Assembly: GCA_041552055.1 (NCBI GenBank)
Contig: JBFELO010000030.1
Coordinates: forward strand, 1 to 38,444
Length of the DNA stretch: 38,444 bases
Direction of reading: 5' to 3'
DNA from: JBFELO01 sp041552055
GTDB taxonomy: Bacteria; Acidobacteriota; Thermoanaerobaculia; Thermoanaerobaculales; Sulfomarinibacteraceae
A program made the position numbers and the translations under genes. Shown in pieces: positions 33,176 to 38,444 of the stretch (position 1 is the stretch's first letter; every line of letters starts with the position of its first letter). Under the pieces are notes generated by a model that had not been told where the DNA came from, searched no databases, and saw only the letters and a program-made list of their open reading frames with translations.

Positions 33176-33992
33176 CGGACAGTCCTTCCCCGGAATCGGA
33201 AGTCGAGCCATTCTTCGATTTACGACCGATCGTCTTCGAGCGCAGAACCTGAACCGGAGCTGACAGGATGTAGATCGCGGCGAATACCGACAGCACGTGC
33301 GGCGTCAGAGTGATCAGCGAAAACGCGACGGCTATGGCGAAGAGAGTGGGTGCCGGCCACTGCTTTCGGAGGTTGATGTCCTTGAATGTCCGGTAGGGCA
33401 GGTTGGACACCATGAGCAGCGACAGGCACAGCACAAACACCACCACTACGGGAATGAAGTACGGATGCTGCACGGGAGTTGGCGATACCAGCACCAGCAT
33501 GGCGATGGCGCCTGCACCTGCCGGAGCCGGCAACCCCTGGAAGGTGTGGTCGTCATGGGCGTGGCTGCTGAATCTGGCGAGCCGGATCGATCCGGCGACC
33601 AGAAACAGGAACGCGAAGGCCATGCCGACCCTCGGCACTTCCCAGAGTCCCCAGTGGAACGCCAACACCGCGGGCGCCACTCCGAAGGAAACGACGTCGG
33701 CGATCGAGTCGTAGATCTCGCCGAATGTCGAGGTGGCGCCGGTCAGGCGGGCAATGCGTCCGTCGAGGATGTCGGCGACGATTGCCGCCAGAATCAACAG
33801 CGCCGCCCACTCGAAATCTCTGCGGCTGCTGTGGATGATCGACAGGAAGCCGAAAAAGATATTGGCGACCGTGAAGAGAGAGGGAATGATGTAGATCCCT
33901 CGCCGGGGTCGCGTGCGGTCTCTGCGTCGGCGGAGTTTGGGTGCTCTCACGCGGTTTTCAGTTCCGTCTGGGGGCGCCTGGCATGGCTGCAC
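33141..33992 (-). CDS. pssA: CDP-diacylglycerol-serine O-phosphatidyltransferase PssA
   Basis: The CDP-alcohol phosphatidyltransferase signature is complete: D74-x2-D77-G78-x2-A81-R82-x8-G91-x3-D95-x3-D99 (ADILDGRIARLTG, then FGEIYDSIAD). Six to seven hydrophobic helices follow. It is 283 residues from GTG 33992. Before the first helix (IPSLFTVANIFFGFLSII) is a strongly basic stretch, RRRRDRTRPRRG. Type II PssA proteins share this membrane family and make phosphatidylserine from CDP-diacylglycerol and L-serine. A later GTG (VRAPKL) is an alternative start. No phosphatidylserine decarboxylase gene is adjacent in this window. Confidence 0.9.
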   Translation of the reverse strand: MQPCQAPPDGTENRVRAPKLRRRRDRTRPRRGIYIIPSLFTVANIFFGFLSIIHSSRRDFEWAALLILAAIVADILDGRIARLTGATSTFGEIYDSIADVVSFGVAPAVLAFHWGLWEVPRVGMAFAFLFLVAGSIRLARFSSHAHDDHTFQGLPAPAGAGAIAMLVLVSPTPVQHPYFIPVVVVFVLCLSLLMVSNLPYRTFKDINLRKQWPAPTLFAIAVAFSLITLTPHVLSVFAAIYILSAPVQVLRSKTIGRKSKNGSTSDSGEGLSDGPSSTQAPRD

Positions 33993-34068
33993 GTGCGGAT
34001 CGACATTTGCGCGAAGGGCGAACCCTTAGAGAAACGCATCGGGAGTGACCGTGACTGTACCGGTCGGT

Positions 34069-34275
34069 CTAGGACGCAACCTGACGCAGACGTGCCATCT
34101 GGTCCTTGAGGTGCAGCTTGAGTTTCTTGAGTCGCTTCGCTTCCAGTTCCTCGTCCGGAGTCAACCAGGCCTTGTTGTTCAACTCATCGAGACGTTTTTC
34201 GTGGGTCTGATGCTGCTCCTGAATCTCCTCGTAGGTGGGATTCACCCGCTCAACCTGCTCGCGGTTTGAGACCAT
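34069..34275 (-). CDS. DUF465/YdcH family small protein
   Basis: ATG 34275 is preceded by AGGAGG (34282-34287), giving a 68-residue highly charged protein. The C-terminal part DEELEAKRLKKLKLHLKDQM matches the DUF465 (YdcH) pattern of a helical hairpin with the conserved KRLKK.KL.LKD. A predicted -10 TACGAT lies at 34311-34316 on the minus strand. Family members have no established function. It stands between nuoI (upstream on the same strand, 216 bp away) and pssA (77 bp downstream). Confidence 0.85.
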   Translation of the reverse strand: MVSNREQVERVNPTYEEIQEQHQTHEKRLDELNNKAWLTPDEELEAKRLKKLKLHLKDQMARLRQVAS

Positions 34276-34491
34276 TCCTTTCCTCCTGTTGTCATCGGCG
34301 CTCACTCTTTATCGTAGCATCCGCGATGCGGTGCCACAACGGCGTTCGACTGACACTCGCGATTCCTTCACGAGCCGCCCCGGGAATCGGGGCTCGGCCG
34401 CGAAGTGGAGTCGAAACGCGGCCGACTCGGTGTCCGCGAAAGACTCGGGCTCGGTCTGCCGGCGTCTGTTCCCCGGCATGCCGCCATCCCG

Positions 34492-35022
34492 TCAGAAGTA
34501 AGGCCGGTAGCCGATATCCTCGTCCTCGATCGGCCCCCTCTGACGGAGCTGTCCGATCCCCACCACGGCCTCCTCACGAGTGGCGAAGGCCATCTCATGC
34601 TCGCGGCTCATGATGATCGCTTCCTTCGGACAGGCGTCGACACAGTAACCGCAGAAGACGCAGCGCAGGAGATCGATCTCGAATACCTTGGGCCTCTTCT
34701 CCCACTCGACCGTTGCCTCCGGGTCTTCCTCGGCGACGATGTGGATGCAATCCGCGGGACATGCGGTCTCGCACATGTAACACGCGACACAGCGCAGCTG
34801 TCCGTCATCTCGGGTGGTGAGGATGTGCCGACCCCGGAGTCGTTCCGAGTACTCCCGCTTCACTTCGGGGTACTGGATCGTCGCCACGTCTCTCTGGCCG
34901 AACAGGTTGCGGAGAAAGTGGCGGAGGGTCACCGCCAACCCTTCGAGGATCGGGACCACGTAGATTCGCTCGCCGATCGTCTCCCGAGGCCGATCGACGT
35001 TGACGGTCGAGACGTGCTTCAT
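34492..35022 (-). CDS. nuoI: NADH-quinone oxidoreductase subunit I
   Basis: The 176-residue protein carries two classic 8-iron ferredoxin clusters: C78-x2-C81-x2-C84-x3-C88 and C121-x2-C124-x2-C127-x3-C131 (both CxxCxxCxxxCP). These are the N6a/N6b clusters of complex I that pass electrons toward subunit B. The N-terminus is amphipathic (VVPILEGLAVTLRHF), as in NuoI. ATG 35022 overlaps the nuoCD stop by 4 bp (ATGA). It is the last gene of this partial nuo operon; subunits A, E-H and J-N are not in the window. Confidence 0.96.
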   Translation of the reverse strand: MKHVSTVNVDRPRETIGERIYVVPILEGLAVTLRHFLRNLFGQRDVATIQYPEVKREYSERLRGRHILTTRDDGQLRCVACYMCETACPADCIHIVAEEDPEATVEWEKRPKVFEIDLLRCVFCGYCVDACPKEAIIMSREHEMAFATREEAVVGIGQLRQRGPIEDEDIGYRPYF

Positions 35023-36728
35023 CGGTCAAGCTCTCCAGCGATGATGTTGAGGCTACTCTGAATCGCGATGGCGTCGGACACCAAGTGCCCCTCAAGCATG
35101 TGGGGGAATGCCTGGTAGATCGCGAAGCACGGCGGACGTACCTTGACGCGGTACGGCTTTCCGCCGCCGTCGGAGACCAGGTAGTAACCGAGTTCGCCAT
35201 TTCCGCCCTCGACCGCCGAGTAGGCGTCTCCGGGCGGCACCTTGATACCGTCGTAGATCAGCTTGAAGTGCCAGATCATTGACTCCATCTCGGTGAAGAC
35301 CTTGTCCTTGGGCGGCAAGGCCACATAGTGGTTGTCGGTGATGACCGGGCCGTCGGGCAGATTGTCGAGGGCCTGTCTTACGATTCGCAGGCTCTGCCGC
35401 ATCTCTTCGATGCGCACGAGGTAGCGAGCGTACGTGTCGCCGCCCGTGGCAACTGGAACGTCGAAATCGTATTGGTCGTAGCCGTGGTACGGGAACTCCT
35501 TTCGGACGTCGTACGCGACACCGCTCGCCCGCAGGCAAGGGCCGGTCCAACCCCAGCCGACCGCCTCCTCCGCCGAGATCATACCGACACCCTCGGTACG
35601 ATCTCGGAAGATCTTGTTGGAGGTGATCAACGCCTCGACATCGTCGATGAACTTCGGGATGTAACCGAGCAGGAAGCGTACTCTCTCGACGAAATCCGCC
35701 GGCACGTCGTGTGCGAGCCCTCCGATGCGGGCGTACGATACGGTGAGGCGTCCGCCGGCGCACGACTCGAGGAGCCCGTAGATCTCCTCCCGGGGCTGGA
35801 AGAAGTACCAGAAGTTGGTGAGCGCGCCGACGTCCACGAGCATGGCACCGAGACACACGGCGTGGTCCATGACCCGGGACAGCTCCGACAGGATCACGTG
35901 CACCGCCTGGGCACGCGGTGGCGCCTCGATGCCGAGCATCTTCTCGACCGCCAGGGCGAAGCCGGCACCGTTGATGTGGCTCGAGCAGTAGTTGAGGCGA
36001 TCGGTGTACGAGATGACCTCGTTCCAGCCGTGGGTCTCGGACATCTTTTCGAAACACCGGTGGAGGTAGCCGATCTCACACTCGGCTTTGACGATCAATT
36101 CACCATCGAGCCGTGCCACGGTGCGGAGCGTGCCGTGAGTCGCGGGATGCGACGGGCCGATGTTGAGGACCTGTGACTCGAGGTGGTCATCGAGCTTTCC
36201 CGTCTCCGTCGCCCACGCGGGCACCATGGTCTCGGCCTCGGTCAGCAGCCACCGTTGTCCCGGGTCGTAGTCCTTTCGCAGAGGGTGCCCCTGGAATGCC
36301 TCGTGGGTGAGGATCCGCTTCAGGTTGGGATGGCCGTCGAACTTGATCCCCATGAGATCGTACGCCTCGCGCTCGAACCAATCGGCCGCCTTCCAGACAC
36401 CGTACGCCGACGGCACCACGGGGTCGGACTCCTCGACCGGTACCCTGATCCGGAACCGGTGCCCGTTCTCCAGGCTCGCGAGGTGATACACGACCTCGAA
36501 CCTTGATTCGCGATCCGGGTAATCGACGGCGCACAGGTCCGCCAGAAGGTCGCAACCGAGCCGTGGATCGTCCTTGAACCGGCGCAGCACCTCGAGCAGG
36601 TGACTGCGGTCCACGATCACCACGGTGTGCCCGTCTTTCGACCGGTCGAAGCTGGCAACCGCACCGTCGGGCAGGAGCTCAGCCAGAGGTAGCTGCTCGG
36701 TCGGTGCGTGCGGACTTGAGACGGTCAT
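35019..36728 (-). CDS. nuoCD: Fused NADH-quinone oxidoreductase subunits C and D
   Basis: The 569-residue protein joins a NuoC domain (about residues 1-165, with EVVYHLASLENGHRFRIRV and ERE AYDLMGI-type end) to a full NuoD (from about 185). The latter opens with LNIGPSHPATHGTLR and ends ...NIIAGELDR, the hallmark NuoD C-terminus. NuoD-type motifs such as IGYLHRCFEKMSE, SYTDRLNYCS and GGLAHDVP are present. The subunits sit in the peripheral arm and shape the quinone-binding site with NuoB. Fusions of C and D are known in enterobacteria and some other phyla. The gene overlaps nuoB by 50 bp and nuoI by 4 bp. Confidence 0.95.
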   Translation of the reverse strand: MTVSSPHAPTEQLPLAELLPDGAVASFDRSKDGHTVVIVDRSHLLEVLRRFKDDPRLGCDLLADLCAVDYPDRESRFEVVYHLASLENGHRFRIRVPVEESDPVVPSAYGVWKAADWFEREAYDLMGIKFDGHPNLKRILTHEAFQGHPLRKDYDPGQRWLLTEAETMVPAWATETGKLDDHLESQVLNIGPSHPATHGTLRTVARLDGELIVKAECEIGYLHRCFEKMSETHGWNEVISYTDRLNYCSSHINGAGFALAVEKMLGIEAPPRAQAVHVILSELSRVMDHAVCLGAMLVDVGALTNFWYFFQPREEIYGLLESCAGGRLTVSYARIGGLAHDVPADFVERVRFLLGYIPKFIDDVEALITSNKIFRDRTEGVGMISAEEAVGWGWTGPCLRASGVAYDVRKEFPYHGYDQYDFDVPVATGGDTYARYLVRIEEMRQSLRIVRQALDNLPDGPVITDNHYVALPPKDKVFTEMESMIWHFKLIYDGIKVPPGDAYSAVEGGNGELGYYLVSDGGGKPYRVKVRPPCFAIYQAFPHMLEGHLVSDAIAIQSSLNIIAGELDR

Positions 36729-37194
36729 TGTGAGTTTCTCCGTTCTGGATCATCTCCTGGAGCTTGATGATGCCGTGCATCAGAGCCTCGGGAGTGGGTG
36801 GGCAGCCAGGCACGTAGACGTCGACCGGCACGAACTCGTCGACGCCTTGGACGACGTGGTAGGCACGGTAGAAGCCGCCGGTGCAGGCGCAGGCGCCCAT
36901 CGAGATCACGTATTTCGGTTCCGCCATCTGCTCGTAGATTCGCTTGACCACCGGAGCCATCTTGTCGGTGATGGTCCCGGCGACGATCATGAGATCCGAC
37001 TGGCGGGGTGAAAATCGAACGACCTCGGCTCCGAAGCGCGACAGGTCGTAGTGCGACGAAACGACCGACATGAACTCGATCGCGCAGCACGCGGTGCCGA
37101 ACGGCAACGGCCACAGGCTGTTCTTTCGGACCCATCCCAACATGGCGTCCACTCGGGTCGTCAGCAGCGTCGAGGTTCCATCAGGTTGTCGCAT
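36679..37194 (-). CDS. nuoB: NADH-quinone oxidoreductase subunit B
   Basis: ATG 37194, with GGGAGAGG just upstream, gives 171 residues. The N2 cluster ligands are C36, C37 (GTACCAIE), C102 (MGACA) and C131 (VPGCPPTPEALMHGI). The protein transfers electrons from the iron-sulfur chain to ubiquinone or menaquinone. The gene overlaps nuoCD by 50 bp and opens the operon; a good promoter (TATAAT) lies 90 bp upstream. Because nuoA is not upstream, the complex I genes are split over the chromosome. Confidence 0.96.
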   Translation of the reverse strand: MRQPDGTSTLLTTRVDAMLGWVRKNSLWPLPFGTACCAIEFMSVVSSHYDLSRFGAEVVRFSPRQSDLMIVAGTITDKMAPVVKRIYEQMAEPKYVISMGACACTGGFYRAYHVVQGVDEFVPVDVYVPGCPPTPEALMHGIIKLQEMIQNGETHNDRLKSARTDRAATSG

Positions 37195-37283
37195 CAACCT
37201 CTCCCTTCAGGGCACGGTCACTTGGACAACACGCGCGAGTGCGGAGATTACTCCAATCGCATCGGCAGCCCCGCCGGGGGGGC

Positions 37284-37313
37284 ATTATACGGTTTTTCAC
37301 AAGCGAGTGTCGG
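37284..37313 (-). promoter_or_regulatory. Promoter of the nuoB-CD-I operon
   Basis: On the minus strand a perfect TATAAT (37284-37289) is preceded by CCGACA (37308-37313) at 18 bp spacing. Transcription would start near 37277, leaving a leader of about 80 nt before nuoB. The -35 lies inside a nested dyad. Confidence 0.6.
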
Positions 37314-37347
37314 TGGGGTTCAAGCGCTTGTTGTCACTCGTGAAACC
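37291..37347. other. Nested inverted repeats around the nuo promoter -35
   Basis: GGTTTTTCAC (37291-37300) and GAGTG (37305-37309) face CACTC (37335-37339) and GTGAAACC (37340-37347), while the center holds the perfect palindrome CAAGCGCTTG (37321-37330). Position at and just upstream of the -35 fits an operator or a regulator site for nuo. The 361-bp gap between nuoB and the lipoprotein gene is otherwise filled by this dyad and repeat copy 7. Confidence 0.5.
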
Positions 37348-37390
37348 GCACCCTACCCATGCCCCCGACGTAGGGTGACCGTTTTCTCGC

Positions 37391-37527
37391 AACCGTTCCC
37401 GTCGCCGTCCCCGTTCCCCGCCGAAAAGAAGGATCGCGGTAGACCAGTCAATCTGTGTGAAAGAAGAAAAGCTTCTGCACGTCCCAGGGGGTCGCCGTTC
37501 GGGTGCGGGAACGGGAAGGGGAGCGGA
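37391..37527 (+). repeat. Hexamer-built intergenic repeat element, copy 7 (variant)
   Basis: The left arm AACCGTTCCCGTCGCCGTCC then CCGTTCCCCG (37391-37420) faces the purine-rich right arm (37500-37527, containing GCGGGAACGGGAAGGGGAG). The hexamer is the GGGAAC/GGGGAC variant, and the inverted match is imperfect (CGGGAACGG shared). It is just 3' of the lipoprotein gene (minus strand, stop 37556) and upstream of the nuo promoter. Confidence 0.65.
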
Positions 37528-37555
37528 AAAACCCTGAGCCGAGAGCAAGGACAGA

Positions 37556-37936
37556 CTACGGGCTGGTGTCAGGGTCGGCAGCTGCAGCACCACGCCCCCG
37601 GTCGACGGCGGAGACCTCTACCTGCCACACCGGGGACTCGATGTATTCCGGCGGTCCCCGGTTCGAGCCTTCCTCCTCGGGCGTCGGCCCCCCCTCGACC
37701 AGCGTCGGGCCGGGCATGCACTCACATGTCCAGGCGATGGAGCCGTCGGCACGCACGATCGCCCCGAAATCGAGCACGCCGAACGGGCGACAGTGCTCGG
37801 TGCAGCCGGTCAAACCCTGGCCGTAGAGCTCGCTGCAGACGTTCTCCCGGGCCTGGATGGCCGAGCCGCTGCACGCCGAGGCGACAGCCATGGCGACCAC
37901 CAGAGCGAGTGTCGAGAGACGGACGGCTGCCCGCAT
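37556..37936 (-). CDS. Putative lipoprotein of unknown function
   Basis: The 126-residue product has a lipoprotein signal: positively charged start, LALVVAMAVASAC with a lipobox-like ASAC (Cys at residue 22). Further cysteines lie in VCSELYGQGLTGCTEHC and CEC, so disulfides or metal binding are possible. The tail is Pro/Glu/Gly-rich. I do not recognize a family. It is encoded just downstream, on the same strand, of a beta-barrel protein gene (30-bp gap), so both may belong to an envelope unit. Confidence 0.65.
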   Translation of the reverse strand: MRAAVRLSTLALVVAMAVASACSGSAIQARENVCSELYGQGLTGCTEHCRPFGVLDFGAIVRADGSIAWTCECMPGPTLVEGGPTPEEEGSNRGPPEYIESPVWQVEVSAVDRGRGAAAADPDTSP

Positions 37937-37966
37937 GTCCCACCCCCGGATCGGCTGCGCCGTTGA

Positions 37967-38444
37967 TCAGAAGTTCCACGAGAGACCGGCGGTGAGTTCG
38001 GTACCCGAAAGATCGATGGTGCCGAAGCCCGAGAAGTCGTCGGTCAGCTCGTCCTCGGAGTATCGATAACGGCCTTCCACGAAGAACGACCACCGGAAGC
38101 CGAGGGGCACGTCGACGCCCGCCAGACCGAACACCTCGTACGTCCAACCAGTGGAGCGATAGCCGGCGAACACGATCGGCAGGTCGGGGTCGCCGAAGTC
38201 GATGAAGCTGCCGCTTTCCTCCAGCCTCCAATTCTGGAATCCGCCGCCGAGGCCGACATAAGGTACCAGTCCTCCGCGTCCGACCCGCCAGACGAACGCC
38301 GCGGTCAGGTCCCACAGCTGGAGACTGGTGGTGTGGCTGATGTCACGGCCGTCAGCATCGACCCAGTCGTAATAGGACTGCGTCGCCTTCCCGTTGAAGA
38401 AGCTGGCACCGAACAGCACCCCCGACGTGTGCGAGATCCGCCAC
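37967..38444 (-). CDS. Outer-membrane beta-barrel protein, N-terminal part cut by window
   Basis: The frame runs off the right edge; 158 C-terminal residues are visible (WRISHTSGVLFGASFF onwards). The sequence has alternating hydrophobic/polar beta-strands (LVPYVGLGGGFQNW, FAGYRSTGWTYEVFGLAGVDV, FFVEGRYRYSEDEL) and ends with TAGLSWNF. The terminal Phe is the usual signal for BAM-dependent barrel insertion. This resembles OmpW/OmpA-barrel-like small outer-membrane proteins (porin or attachment type). The exact family cannot be assigned without the N-terminus. Confidence 0.75.
   Translation of the reverse strand, partial: WRISHTSGVLFGASFFNGKATQSYYDWVDADGRDISHTTSLQLWDLTAAFVWRVGRGGLVPYVGLGGGFQNWRLEESGSFIDFGDPDLPIVFAGYRSTGWTYEVFGLAGVDVPLGFRWSFFVEGRYRYSEDELTDDFSGFGTIDLSGTELTAGLSWNF

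Overview
The window is GC-rich, densely coded chromosomal DNA from a Gram-negative-type (diderm) bacterium that respires oxygen. The evidence is an outer-membrane beta-barrel protein, a lipoprotein, a caa3-type cytochrome oxidase, complex I subunits and sphingolipid genes. The mix of families (DUF362 with a NapH/NapG-like protein, class I and class II fumarases, A2-type caa3 oxidase, tiny DUF465 protein) would fit Acidobacteriota or a related deep lineage. That placement is an inference of low certainty, because no rRNA or marker phylogeny is available here. I see no tRNA, rRNA, CRISPR, phage or insertion sequence.

Layout. 1-0.6 kb: end of queE and complete queD (7-deazaguanine synthesis). 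0.65-4.05 kb: a three-gene set (extended SDR, serine palmitoyltransferase-like enzyme, GNAT-fold protein) that matches the bacterial ceramide pathway CerR/Spt/bCerS. 4.2-8.98 kb: DHH phosphoesterase (minus strand), penicillin-acylase-family Ntn hydrolase, and the tsaB-rimI pair. 9.1-13.5 kb: class II fumarase (minus), a stand-alone MshEN-type protein, and a two-subunit class I fumarase. 13.65-15.0 kb: three overlapping pseudopilin-like genes. 15-20.4 kb, minus strand: two membrane proteins of unknown function, a NapH-NapG-like polyferredoxin fusion and a DUF362 protein. 20.65-26.04 kb: SCO chaperone and cytochrome oxidase subunits II, I, III, IV and a second III-like protein. 26.07-28.27 kb: an unusual fusion of a dicarboxylate-symporter-type transporter with a periplasmic binding-protein domain. 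28.35-34.3 kb, minus strand: a frameshifted membrane spermidine-synthase-like gene, pepD, an aspartate-semialdehyde-dehydrogenase-like protein without its active-site Cys, pssA and a DUF465 protein. 34.5-37.2 kb, minus strand: nuoI, fused nuoCD and nuoB. 37.5 kb to the end, minus strand: a lipoprotein and a beta-barrel protein cut by the window edge.

The respiratory genes fit together: complex I (nuoB-CD-I) feeds quinone, and the SCO/caa3 operon reduces oxygen. Lipid genes (ceramide set, pssA) point to an envelope with sphingolipids and serine-derived phospholipid.

The most unusual structure not explained by genes is a family of seven intergenic elements built from a degenerate hexamer (CGGATA/CGGAGA/CGGGGA type) arranged as inverted repeats. 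They are often bounded by GAGTCA and a conserved ACGGGCACTCCC tail. Every copy sits next to the 3' end of a gene and none is in a divergent promoter region. The ceramide operon, the transporter-binding protein fusion and these elements are the best candidates for follow-up.
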